DNA of 64,000 nt from Hordeum vulgare subsp. vulgare (Eukaryota; Streptophyta; Magnoliopsida; Poales; Poaceae), in contig NC_058522.1 of the NCBI RefSeq assembly GCF_904849725.1, positions 457,996,844-458,060,843 on the forward strand, read 5' to 3'. Shown one piece after another: positions 11,049-22,913 of the stretch (the first letter of the stretch is position 1; every line of letters starts with the position of its first letter). The notes below the pieces were generated by a model. The model saw nothing but the letters and a program-made list of their open reading frames with translations. It made no database searches and was not told the DNA's origin. The position numbers and the translations under genes were made by a program.

Positions 11049-12898
11049 GCATATTGCTTGTCCTCAAGCAATTAAGTTCAACGAACTAGATGCGACAAAG
11101 AAAACTTTGACATACTCTTTTGCTTCATTAGATGTATATAAGCATGCACTACAAACAAGTCCAACAAGTATTGAAGCAATGCTACAAAGACAATGCATGA
11201 AGTAATCCTTCGATCATGTGAAGAGTTTCAAACAACTAAAAATGAATAATATACAACTAGAAATTATGACCAGATCACAATGTACATGTCTTGGACATAC
11301 TAGAGTGGTATCCCGCTAGCCCCTAGGAGTGAAGCAAAACATAAATGCAGACGCTCCTTCGGAGTCTTAATGGAGACTAGAAATAAATATTTCAGAATAA
11401 GTATTATCACAATCATGCAGAAGACATTGTGGTACTTTGGGACAATGCACATTACACTCAGAATGACAATTATGCTCTCAATAGTTGGTGTTTTTTTATA
11501 AGAAGAGTACGACTCAACAGTAAAGTAAAATAGATAGGCCCTTCGCAGAGGGAAGCATTGATTTGCAGAGGTGCCATAACTTGAGCTTTTAAAACAGAGA
11601 TGAATCAAAATTTTGAGTGGTATGCTTTTATTGTCAACGTAACAACTAAGAGATCTCAATATCTTCCATGCTAAATACATTATAGGCGGTTCCCAAACAG
11701 AATAGTAAAGTTTTTACCCCCCCCCCCTCCACCAATCGATCACACTCCACGGCGGGCCGAATCCACGGGTACCATCCATACAAACAACAATCCTGGGGGA
11801 GTTTTGTTTCATTAAATTTGATTTGACTTTTGAGCATGGAACTGGGCATCCCGGTTACCAGCCACTTTCTCGTGAATGATAGTAAATCAACACATATCTT
11901 GAGAATACCCACTTAGCATGGAAGATATTGATAGCCCCTAGTCGCTACATGAGCGATTCGGGCATACAAAACAAAATATTTATTTGACGATTTAGTGTAT
12001 GGCACATGCAAAATTACTTAGGATGGCACATAAATATCGCATATAGGTAGGTATGGTGGACTCATATGGCGCAACTCGTTTCAAGGATTTTGGATGCATA
12101 AGCAGTCAATCCACTTAGTACAGGCAAAGGCTAGGAAAAGACGGGGAAGCGACCAACTAGAGAGCAATAACGGTCATAATCATGCAGAGCGACAAAACAA
12201 CATTGAATTGGGCATGAAAGTGATATAACTGTTCTGAAATAAAAAGATCATCAAGGCTTGATAGACTTCTAGTCATAAACATGTGTAAGCATGTGCCAAG
12301 TCAATCCAAAAAACTCTCCAAAGGGAAATACCACTTCAATATACCAAACCATGAACAATGCAATGCATGCAAATCATTTCAATAACACATTATGCACTCC
12401 AGCTATTTGAGACATGTCACAAAGAAAGCATGAACTACTCGGAAATCATTGTAAACATAACACTATGTCGCTACAAGCTGGTCTCTAGATCACAAGTACA
12501 AGCATATGTACAAAAGTAGAAACAAATAGAGCTCTTACCATCTTTCCTTGTTGCACCCTTCTGTCAATCTTCGTCATTATTGCATCATCACTTGCACGAT
12601 CGAACGTAGAAAGATATAATTAAGTGCAACTGCAACCATGGACATGAGGTGATCTCTGCAAACAAAGCAAACTAAAGAGAGAAAGGAAAACTTTTTGGTT
12701 TTTCCAAAGGTTAGCCGAAAGCAAAAGAAAAGATAATTCTTTTTGTTATTTTTGCAAAGAAAGAACAAAGAAGAACACGCAAAATCTCTGAAAAGATTAA
12801 AAAGGAAACCACGGATGATACAATGAAAGGGAAGAAGGGTACGTACTCCCTCAAGCTTAGGCTTTTGGCCTAAGTTGGGCTTGGCTACTGCGGGCTCT
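11049..12898 (-). other. Non-coding 3' region of element B
   Basis: About 1.85 kb lie between the extra ORF and the PPT. The region is AT-rich and holds a run of ten C at about 11717-11727. No frame longer than 140 codons is open and none has a motif I recognise. Confidence 0.6.
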
Positions 12899-14016
12899 AG
12901 AAGCTCCCTTCGGCTCCGGGGTGGTACTGGTAGCTCCAAGAATCGTACGGGGCCTCGGGCGCGTAGACTGATGCCCGGCTGTCCTCCCAAGAAGAAGGCT
13001 CCTCTTCCTCGGGAACAAGCCCCTCCATGGATTTGTGGAACTGCTGCTACATTACGAACTCGTCCAGCTCAATCGCGGTGAAGAACCATCCATTCCTGCT
13101 AGTATAATCAAACAAAAGTGGTGCAGGTAGACGGATCTCGCGAGTAGTAAACTCGCCAAACCTCATAATATAAACAAGGTTACCAAACTCGGAAGTACTG
13201 GTAACAAACTCATGCCTCTTCATAGCGGTAAGATCAAAGCTTATGAATGGAAAAGGCGCATCATTCGCGCGTACAGTGCGCTTGAGATGCTCAAGGATAA
13301 GTGTGGCATAAATGCCACCAAAGTGAGGCCCTTTGCCACTGTTAGCGACGAGGCAACAAGCAATCAAAGCACCAATATTATACGTGTTATATCCTAAGAG
13401 GGAGGCTACCAAGATAGCAAGATCCGGAGCCGAAATGTTGCTCGTGTTGTCACTGGCTAACACCCCTCGAGCAATATAGTATCCGAAATACCTGATGTGA
13501 GGAAACAAGATGTTGGAGATCTTCCCCTGGTGAATGTCTCGTGGATCCTGGCTACAAAGGGAGGCGAATAGGGATTTCAGCTCGTAGGGCTGAACTTTCA
13601 TTTCGGTCGTCTTCCCGACATTCAACACACCTATAACGTCACAAAATTCTGCCAAAGACATCCTCATATAACCTGAATTCAATCATGGAAGTTTTATCAT
13701 TATATCTAAACCAGTTGACAAAATAATAGGTGAGTTTTGGATATTGTGGCACACGTCGTGTTACGAGACGTGTCAAACCTGCAACTACACAGAGGTTATC
13801 AAACTCATCCTTAATACCTACCACCGCAAGGAAAACTGAACACGGGTATGCCATGCCACGTGTCGTGTCCGTCTCGTGGAGCAACTCCGGTGGCACGATA
13901 TCATCATTGTAACTTGTCCTCACACTAGAAGGTGAAGCTGCAGCTCTAGTTAGTCTATCGGTAGGCTCGGGTCTCTTCTTCCCAAGCCATCCTTTTGCTT
14001 TTCCAAACAAACTCAT
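12899..14016 (-). pseudogene. Extra ORF in env-like position, element B
   Basis: Two overlapping frames join to a product of about 370 residues: MSLFGKAKGWLGKKRPEPTD.. (start 14016, frame to 13639) and ..MSLAEFCDVIGVLNVGK.. (to 13047), with an indel near 13660-13680. A stop after ELDEFVM precedes a still recognisable acidic tail to about 12899. The core carries KISNILFPHIRYFGYYIARG and SAPDLAILVASLLGYNTYNI. This resembles, by eye, the Athila ORF-1 or 'putative plant transposon protein' type domain, but I cannot confirm it without a profile search. No signal peptide or clear membrane segment is visible, so a true env function is not supported. Position after pol and before the PPT matches the extra ORF of Athila elements. 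Confidence 0.55.
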
Positions 14017-14803
14017 TTCTGAAATTTTTGGTACATCACAAAAATGAAGGTTTAAGCAAAATGAGTTGGAGCAAAATATTCTTTTCACTTCCCCAAGGCA
14101 TAAACTTGCATCAAAACTTTATAAATAAATTTCTAAACATGCATGCAAGCTCATATGAACAGCACCAAGAACTCCTAAATACTCACAAATAAGACTACCA
14201 ACCAAAATTCTAATTGGAGGGGTGGATGAGTCACATACCAAGGATCAAATGCTCAAATTCTTAATGCAAATGATGGGCTGTAGAGAGAGATCGAAATTTG
14301 CCACCAAGAACAGCAAGAACTCGAGCTCCAGGAGAAAATCGGGATTTTTGGAGTGAGATAGAGAGAAGGTAGGAAGAAGTACCTGGAAAGGGGACCAGGT
14401 GGGCCCACGCGCCCTGTGGGTGCGGCCAGGGGCTAGTCCGCGCCACCTGGCCGCCTGGACCAGGGGTGCCCCCCCTGGTTGGCCCCAGGTGCCCTTGTGT
14501 CTCTTTTTTTATGGAAATTTTTATTATAATGTTTCTGGAATTTTTCTGACAACTTCAAATTTGAAAAAAATTTGAAGTACCGAAAGCTGCAAAACTTCTG
14601 GAAAGCTCAAAGTAATGGTTAAACATATGAAGCTTCAAAAACATAAAACTTTGGTACAACAAGGAGGATGAAAGATAAAGGAAATGAAAAATGACAAGCT
14701 TCTATTTTTACTCATCTAAAACATTTTTGTTAGCAAGGTTGATCAAGTCTAACTACCAAACAGGTGTTATATCGAGCAAAAAGTTTCACTTCTTATAAAG
14801 TAA
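14017..14803 (-). other. Gap where RT and integrase are missing, element B
   Basis: The gag-pro frame ends at 14804 and no RT, RNase H or integrase motif follows. Instead about 790 bp of mixed sequence are present. The block 14380-14520 is GC-rich (GGCCAGGGGC, CCGCCTGGACC, then a T-run) and looks like the GC-rich centre of these LTRs, so it may be a small LTR remnant. I see no termini or target duplication. Confidence 0.5.
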
Positions 14804-15505
14804 TCATGGTAACTTTATCTTAATGGATATTGTCCCCACCATAATGGTTTTGTATTTGTGGTGCACATGTAGAGGACAATCCCACTCTCCAACCTTCACG
14901 GTCTCAATATTCTCAATAGAATTAAGGCCATGCCTTTTATCAATCTTCTTCGGAAAATATACCGTCTGCTCCTTCTCATTAACATTGAAAGTCACCTTTC
15001 CTTTATTGCAATCAATAATAGCACATGCGGTGTTAAGAAAAGGTCTACCAAGAATAATAGACATGCTCCCATCCTCGGGCATGTCAAGCACAACAAAGTC
15101 AGTAAGGATCAAGCTATTAGCAACTTCAACGGGAACATCCTCACAAATACCAACATGAACGACTGTTGACTTATCAGCCATTTGAAGAGAGATATCTGTA
15201 GGGATTAGTTTATCTAGACAAAGCCTTTTTTATAGAGAGAAAGGCATAACACTCACTCCTGCACCAAGATCACATAAAGAAGTCCTCACATAATTATTGT
15301 TTATGGAGCAAGGAATGGTGGGTATACCTGGATCACCAAGCTTCTTAGGAATCTTACCACTGAAAGAGTAATTAACAAGCATAGTAGATATTACCTCATT
15401 AGGAACTTTTCTTTTATTAGTAACAATATCTTTCATATATCTTGAGTACGGAGGCAACTTAATAGCATCAGTCAAAGGAATTTGAAGAAAAGAGGTTTCA
15501 TCCAT
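14804..15505 (-). pseudogene. pol: Aspartic protease region, element B
   Basis: The protease continues gag after an indel near 15487. Landmarks are LQIPLTDAIKLPPYSRYMKD, SLCDLGAGVSVMPFSL (active-site D-L-G) and MSIILGRPFLNTACAIIDC. A break at about 15182-15230 puts the two halves in different frames. The frame stops at 14804, just after KTIMVGTISIKIKLP, where RT would normally begin. This looks like a real polyprotein end for a family that lacks pol rather than a random truncation, although that is inferred from a single copy. Confidence 0.8.
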
Positions 15506-17465
15506 TCACAAAATTTATTGTAATGCTCTTCTTCTTTGGTTTTGAAAGACTTACATGGGAAGGGCATTGATTTCTGTACCCATGGTTCTCTTTCCTTCCC
15601 ATGTCTTCTTGCAACAAAGTATTCTCTAGTATATCTCTTGCACTTGTCGGGTGCTTCTTCTTCTTGTACTTCACGAGGATCATTCTTCTCATTATCTTTA
15701 TCAGCACCATCTTTAGTTTCAACATCGGAAACAGTTATACTATTAGGATCAACAATAGGTTCTTCATCAATTATGGGATCATTGGAGTTGTCAGCTTCCT
15801 TGTGTTTCTTCTTCTTCCTCGGGGAGCTGACAAAGTCTTCTTCCTGCAATTGAGAATCTTGCTCGATCCTCTTTGGATGCCCCTCCGGATAGAGGGGGTC
15901 GTGGGTGTGTGTACCACCTCGGGTATTTATACCATATGCGTGTGTATAAAGTTGTTTGGCATTGTTAGCAAGCAAATCTTTTTGCACACTAGAAATTTGT
16001 TCAAGTTGAGTATGAACCATATGAAAATGCTTAACAATACCTTTAACATCATTAACAGTTCTACTTAAAACATCAAGCAAACTTTTTCTAGCAAGGGAAT
16101 TATCATGCAATTGGCTTTGAATCCTCTCATTAAAGTGACTTTGCTTGACAATGAAATTATCAAGCTCATCTAAACATTGATCGGGGGACTTACCATGAGG
16201 GATGTCACTTGCATTAATTTCTAAAAGAGAGCGTACCTCTACCATAGGTGGGTGAGTGATAGGCTCACATAATTTCTCAATAGAAGGTAGATTCTTCCCA
16301 TCTTCAGCTTTAATACCTCTTTATTTAATAGACTTCTTGGCTTCTTTTATAACTTCGGGGCTCAAGAAAAGCATACCCCTCTTCTTTGGTGGCGGAGGTG
16401 GTTCAGGAACGGACCAATCATCATGATTTCTAGCTATCTTGCCCATTAGTTCTGCATCATCGTCCCATGTTCTTTCCCTGAAAACACAACCAACACAACT
16501 ATCCAGATAGGTTCTAGATTCATCGGTTAGACCAGCATAAAATATATCAAGCAATTCATTCTTAGGAACTCCATGCCCCGGTTTAGCCTTGAGTAAAGTG
16601 CAATACCTCCCCAAGCTTTAGGGAGGTGCTGATCCTGCAACTATTTAAAGTTATATATTCTTTGTAAAGCAGCATGTTGCTTATGGGCAGGAAAATATTT
16701 AGCGACAAAAGATTGAGCTAAATATTAAGGACTCTTAATGGAACCACACGGTAGTGCATCATACCATGCTTTAGCATGTCCCTTCAAAGAGAAAGGAAGT
16801 AGCTTAGTAACATCATAATTTCTCTTCTTGTCCTTTGTAGTGAATAATCCACCCAATTCAGGGAGTTTTGTAAGGTGGGCAATAGCGTCTTCATCTTCTG
16901 TGCCATAAAAGGGACCAGCCTCAACTGTGGATATAAGTGAAAGATCGACACATAAATCAAAATCAGCATCCTCAATGCAAATAGGAGATCAAGCCAATTT
17001 AGGATCAGGAGTAAATTTGTTCTTCATAGAATGCTTTTCAAGCAGCTTCTTAACAGCAACAGGGTCAGAGTCACCACACTCTGTAAGCTCCCTGCATAAA
17101 TCATCATCAAGCTCAACATAATCATCATCAAGAATTCTTTCCTTGAGACCACTCAAGTCTGGGTAACCAAAGGATCTACCAATGGGGTAGCATGTAATAG
17201 GAATTTCAATTCCAGACTGCTTCGCAGCCTTAGCAATCTGAGAGTCAATAAAATAACCAAGTAAACCAGTATCATCAATAGTAGTAGAAGCATCATCAAG
17301 AGTATCAGACATAGCGACAGACTCGATAGAAGCAGCATGTGGTGGTGGTGAAGCAAACTTACTCAAAACGGAAGGTGAATCAAGCGTATTGCTAGTGCTA
17401 AGAACAGTACCTTTTCGTGTAGTGGATGGTAAAATCGAAAGGTTGGGGTATCCTTTCTTACCCAT
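15472..17465 (-). pseudogene. gag: gag of element B (several stop codons)
   Basis: One continuous gag of about 660 codons can be followed from MGKKGYPNLSILPSTTRKG (17465) to the protease junction. In order are an acidic serine-rich N-terminus, the Retrotrans_gag core (LLPFSLKGHAKAWYDALPCG, AKYFPAHKQHAALQRIYNFK), the region AKPGHGVPKNELLDIFYAGL, a proline run (PEPPPPPKK), and a highly charged C-terminal part with KRIEQDSQLQEEDF. At least four in-frame stops interrupt it (near 16986, 16728, 16640 and 16320), several at positions where tryptophan or glutamine would fit. No CCHC zinc knuckle is visible. It would have encoded the capsid protein. Confidence 0.8.
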
Positions 17466-17523
17466 AGCGGATAAATCGCAGCAAGCAAAATAACTCCAAG
17501 TAGACTTGTAAATAAAGCTATGC

Positions 17524-17541
17524 TCCCCGTCAACGGCGCCA
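17524..17541 (-). other. PBS of element B, tRNA-Asp type, one mismatch
   Basis: In sense TGGCGCCGTTGACGGGGA, matching the tRNA-Asp complement except C to A at position 12. It lies 11 nt inside the 5' LTR. Confidence 0.85.
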
Positions 17542-17552
17542 GAAAATAATCT

Positions 17553-18042
17553 TGATAACCCACAAGTGTAGGGGATCGCAATAGTCTTCGCGGGTAAGAT
17601 AACCCAATTTATTGATTTGACACAAGGGGAGCCAAAGAATATTTATAAGCTTTAACAGTTGAGTTGTCAATTCAACCGCACCTGAAAGATACTTGCTTGA
17701 CAACGAAATATTAGTAGCAATGGTGATATGGAAGTGATGGTGGCAACGGAAATAATAGTGGCAAAGCAACGAAAGTAAAACAACAAAAGTAAAGCAACTT
17801 GTGACCAGCAGGATTAAAACATTGTAGGCTAGGGAGATGGATGGTTGGTCATGGATGAGAAATATCATGTATTTAACTTGGGGGACGGCACACAAAAAAG
17901 TAATGATCATCTAGGAAAATATCGAACATTAGGCATGTATCCCAAGGTAGACATGCGTGCTTGCAATAAGAACTTGCACAACATCTTTTATCCTACCATC
18001 CCGCTACCAACGGGGCCAAAAGGAACTTATGGATGTTAAGGT
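17553..18042 (-). repeat. 5' LTR of element B, part 1
   Basis: It begins TGATAACCC and matches the first 490 bp of the 3' LTR at 9642. It is cut after AAGGT (18038-18042) by the Cassandra element and resumes at 34583 with the sequence that follows AAGGT in the uninterrupted copy near 10124. Confidence 0.92.
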
Positions 18043-18055
18043 TGTGATAGCCTGG
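18043..18055 (+). repeat. First 13 bp of Cassandra 5' LTR
   Basis: TGTGATAGCCTGG corresponds to TGTGATAGTATGG at the start of the 3' LTR (34314). The LARD array starts right after, and its target duplication CCTGG is the last five bases. Confidence 0.92.
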
Positions 18056-21000
18056 TGTGACAGCCCAATGCCGACGTTCCAGAAGATTCCCCTTCTATTT
18101 CGTTTTCGTCGAGTGTTTATTTTCTTTTGTCGCATCATCATCGCATCATGCGCATCATCTGCAATGCATCGGCATCTCCGTTGCCGCCAGTTTTCAAAAG
18201 TTGCATCCGTTGTTAGTTGCCGACTCTCGTCGTTGTCCGTTCTGAGCCCGACCGCACACGCACGCCCCCGCGGCATCGTCAAAAATACCTATTTTAAAAG
18301 TGTGTGTAAAACTTTCTCTGATTGGGTTGGAAATTGACGTGCGGTCTTATTTTAATATAGGTAGGCCACCTGTCAAATTTCGTCGCGATCGGAGCCTGTC
18401 TGGTACTCGAACGGTCGACCGTAGCGGCACCATATTCGGTCTACCGTCGGACGGTTGTCGGTGTTTTAAAAATCATTACCGCGTCGCCCGTTTTCCCTCT
18501 CGTCTCCGGATAACTACTCTACACGGCCATTTAGTCCGTCCCGCGTGCCGAATTATTCGAATCCGACCGAGCGGTTGAAACCGGGGCGGAATTTCGATAA
18601 ACCTAGCCCCCTTTGCCTATAAACAGGACCCCCAGGTTATTTTTAACAGCCCCCTCCTTCAAGCTCGGGATCCGCGCCCGAAACCCTAGCCCCCCACTCT
18701 CTCTCTCCTTCCTCCCTCCTCAGCGTAGCCGCCGGGCCCGCGAGCCCGCAGCCCGCCCGCCCGGGCCCGATCTGGGCCGAGCAGTACTAGCCGCCGCTGG
18801 CTCCCGAGCTCCCTCCTCCTCAAGCAGCAGCCTCACGTCTGAGCTCCTCCCGAGCACCGCTCGAGCCTACACGTCCTGCCGCCGGTCGCCGCCTGCCCAT
18901 CGTCGCCGGCCTCTGCTAGGGCTAGCCGCCGCCAGAACCCTGCCCCGCCGCCAGCAGCAGCTCGCCGGAGCTCGCAACCCCGCCATGGCGCGCCTCTCGT
19001 CGCTCGGATCCCCGCCCCGCGTCGAATACCGTGCCTCTGCGCCCCCGCGTCCTCGCTGGTGCACCTCCCGCCCTCCAGATCCGCGCCTCCCGTCCCTAGC
19101 AGTTGCCCCATCGCCGGTTGCAGCCGGCCGGCCTCCCGATCCACGCGCGATCGTGGAGGGCACGATCCCTCGCCCGCTTGCGCGTTGACCGGCTAGGTGG
19201 GCCGCCGCCAGCGTCACCGAGCCAGCGTCCCTCTCGCCAGCTGGGCTGCCTCACGGCCCAAGCCAACAACCCCGAGTCGACCTGCTCCTTCCAGCGCGAG
19301 TCGGCCCAAGAGGCCCCCCCAAGGTGAGCTTTCCTTCGCCCATAGCAAGATCTAGTTGTGATGCGCCTTAGGTTTCGGCCCGATAGGGTTAGTAGATTTT
19401 TTTTCGGAATTAGTTATATTTCAACAAATAGACGTATATATAATCGCCCGTAACTTTTAATCCGTAAGTCGGATCGCGACATGTAGCATATGGTTTTTGT
19501 GTAGAATCTCGTGTAGAATTTGAATTTGCAACATGCATAATTGTTTGACCTAGTTTAGCATGCCAAATGCATAGTTTTACGTGCTCTCCCAATAGTATTT
19601 GTTCCGTAGTTATTTTACGTGCTCTCCCAATAGGAACCCCTTTGCCATGTATTTAAAGTAGTCATTGGTATTTTTGCGTGTAGAGATTTCCCGCTAGTTT
19701 ATTTTCCGTGTTTAGGACATAATCTCACATTTACGTGTGGTGATATTGTTGTTGTGCAACCCCACATGTTTTATATGTTTTCGGGGTAGAAAAATCCATA
19801 GAAATTCCATATTTCTATGTATTTAGTTTTAGCTTTTGAGCAAGTTAGTTCGCGCTCTATTTTGCATGTTGCCCTTTTGTTTATCTTGTGGGATTTAAGC
19901 CGTGCGTGATTTGAGGTAGCTCTCAACTAGAGATTTGCTCTTTGATGCGTAGTCTAGCCTCTCGTATTTTTGGTTGCAATAGAAATATATGTTTAGGTGT
20001 GGTTTGCTTGTTATTTACTTGCTAGGAAATAGTGATGTTTTAGAGATGCTGAAATATTTCTAAGTCTGAATCTGTTATATTTTGTTGTTGTCTTATCTTG
20101 CTACTATCTTGTGTTCTGTAGCTCTTTTGAGGTTGGTGCAATGGAGTTAGTTGTAGACTTTAGGATTCTCTAGCATGCCGTGAATTTTCATGCCATTTGA
20201 AGTCCTGTATATTATGGTTTTGCTGCTGTCAGTATGCCTTCAGATCGAAAACTGCAGCTTCATAAACTGCTATTTTCACTAAGTCTGAAACTGTGTGTGA
20301 GAAGCCATTTTGTGACTTCTTTTCCTAGTGATCCATGCTTCCATGCTAGTTGTTGTTAGTCGTTTTTTGTAGTGCTTCTTGCCCTCTTTCGTGTCATGCC
20401 TTGGTTGAGCATATTGGATTTGTGTAGCTCGTAGTTGTGGGGTGTAGAAAATGCTATGTGGCTGATTTTGGCAGATTGTTGTGATTTCTTGTTTAGCTCG
20501 TAGTTGTTGAACCGTAGCTCCGTTTCGATCGGGTCCTATATGAAACTTGCTTAGAATATCATGTAGTTTCATTTTATCTTGCTGGTTGTATGTTTTGAAG
20601 TGCTCGTGACCGTCGTTGCACACATATTGCATTCATGCCATCATATCTTGCGATGCTTGTATCTTTTGATCCGTAGCTCCGTTGGAGATGTTCTCTATGA
20701 GTAAATTGCTTGTAACGACGCGTAGAATCACGTGAATCTATTTGTTTGATGTTTAACAACTAATTAAATGTGGTAGTTCAGATCTGGACAAAATTGTAAA
20801 TTAACAAGTGAGGTCTTTCGGAGATGCTATATGTCATTTCCGACCACATTTAAAATGCCTAGATAGATAGGTTAATTACGCTTCACCTCTTGCCATGTGA
20901 AACCACATTTAAAATTGCGTGTACCTAATCGGGATAGAACTAAATAACTCGTATGTGGAGGTTCGTCAATATGCAACTAGTTGCATATTGAACTTCACTT

Positions 21001-22913
21001 AATGTGTAGTGTTTGTTTGTCGTGAATTGGCATGCCGTGACTTGCATGCATTCAGCTGCTCATGCATCGTATGTGTTGTGCATCGTGTGGTGAATATCAT
21101 GTGTTGTTGCTTGTTTCCGGTTTCCTCCGACTCGATAGAGTTCCGCAAGTGTGTCGGAAGTGAGGACCCGTTCGACTACATCGGTTCGTCTGCTTCGCAG
21201 AGTCATTCTTCTTCCAAGCGGGATCTCAGGCAAGATGACCATTTCCCCAGATACCATTACTATCATTGCCATGCTAGTTTTATTGCTTCTATCCATTATG
21301 TCTCGTTGCCTACCACCTGTTAAATATCAGCCTCTCAACAATTCCATGAAAACCTTCAACCTGTTCAACCTAGCAAACCACTGATTGGCTATGTTACCGC
21401 TTGCTCAACCTTGTGTTAGCGTTGCTAGTTGCAGGTGGAGTTGCTTCCATCTGAGAACATGGGTTCTTTGTTATGTCACCATATTAATTGTTATTTATTT
21501 TAATGCACCTATATACTTGGTAAAAGGTGGAAGGCTTGGCCTTTCTAGCCTGGTGTTTTGTTCCACCTTTGCCCCCTTAGTTTCGGCTACCGGTGTTATG
21601 TTCAATAATTGAGCGCTCCTAACACGATCGGGGTTGTTATGAGGACCCCCTTGATAATTCATCTTAGATTAAAGCTGGTCGGGCAAGGCCCAACATTGGT
21701 ACTACATTTGCCCAACATAATAATTTTGTTAATACTGAAAGCATAGGGCGTCATGAACAGGAGGAGTAATTTTACATAATACAGGGGGGCCAGTGCTGAT
21801 GGTGCTGGTCCAAAAACTAGAGCCGTTTGCGGGGCCAACCCGGGGAAACTCGGGAGATTTCTATCAGGCCACCGTACGCTGTGCTCATCCGTCGTGTCTT
21901 GAGAACGAGATACGCGGCTCTTATCGGGATCGTCGACACGCTGGGCGGCCTTGCTGGATTAGTTTTACCTTTGACGAGATATCTTGTGCATCGGGATTCC
22001 GGTGATGCTTTGGGTAATCACAGAGTTGAGGTTTTCCACTAAGGAGTCCGACGATATTGCGAGCTTCGTGATCGAGGATTTCCATGCGGCTTGTGGTAAT
22101 TTGTGATGGACTAGTTGGAGCACCCCTGCAGGGTTAAATCTTTCGAAAAGCCGTCCCGCGGTTATGTGGCAACGTGGAAACTTTGTTTAACACTGGTTCT
22201 AGATAACTTGAAGTTAACTTAATTAAAGCTTGCCAACTGAGTGCGTAACCGTGACTGTCTCTTTCGTGAATTCCTTCTCCGATCGAGGACACGGTGGGGT
22301 TGTGTCTGACGTAGGTAGGTGTTCAGGATCATTCATTTGATCATCAGTAGTCACATCCGCTATGCGTAGATCTTTCCCTCTTATTTCTTGTACTCGTAAG
22401 TTTAGCCACCAAATATATGCTTAGCCGCTGCTGTAACCTCACCACTTAACCTTACCTCACCCATTAAGATTTGCTAGTCTTGATACCTTTGGAAATGAGA
22501 TTGCCGAGTCCCCTGTGGCTCACAGATTACTACAACACCAGTTGGAGGTACAGGTAAATTTTTCTTGACACGAGCGCGTTGATTGTTCATTTGGAGTTGC
22601 TTCTTCTTCTTCATCATCGATCTAGGACGGGTTCCAGGCCGGCAGCGTTGGATAGCAAGGATGGACGTCGTTTTTTCTTTTCTCGTTTGTTTTCGTCCGT
22701 AGTCGGACCCTACTCTTCTTCATGATGTTTATGTATTGTACTGCTGTGACTCTCATGTAGCTTGTAGCGAGTGTAAGCCAATTCCACATATTTCATCTTT
22801 TCAGTACTTGTACTTGTAACGATATCCATTCTTGTGAAACGACGAGATGCGCTTCTATCCCTGACGAGGCCCCCATGCCAAATTGAGGATAGGACCGCAT
22901 CTTGGGCGTGACA
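18056..22913 (+). repeat. LARD LTR1 (4858 bp)
   Basis: The LTR has a gene-like layout. A TATA box at 18618 is followed by a GC-rich block (18650-19320), a consensus splice donor AAG|GTGAGC at 19321-19329, an AT-rich intron-like stretch, and a short acidic open segment at about 21124-21240 (SDSIEFRKCVGSEDPFDY). The 191-codon frame 18613-19188 and others in the GC-rich block are not conserved in frame with LTR2 and are not called as genes. Confidence 0.92.
18618..18624 (+). promoter_or_regulatory. TATA box of LARD LTR1
   Basis: TATAAAC in the context TTTGCCTATAAACAGGACCC. LTR2 has TATAAATA at the same place. Transcription would begin some 30 bp downstream, defining the U3/R border. Confidence 0.65.

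Noticed and set aside
18613..19188. 191-codon ORF in the GC-rich part of LARD LTR1, with counterparts near 26254-27120
   Set aside because: The frames are proline/arginine-rich, overlap open frames on the other strand, and are not kept as one frame between LTR1 and LTR2. They result from GC-rich leader sequence.
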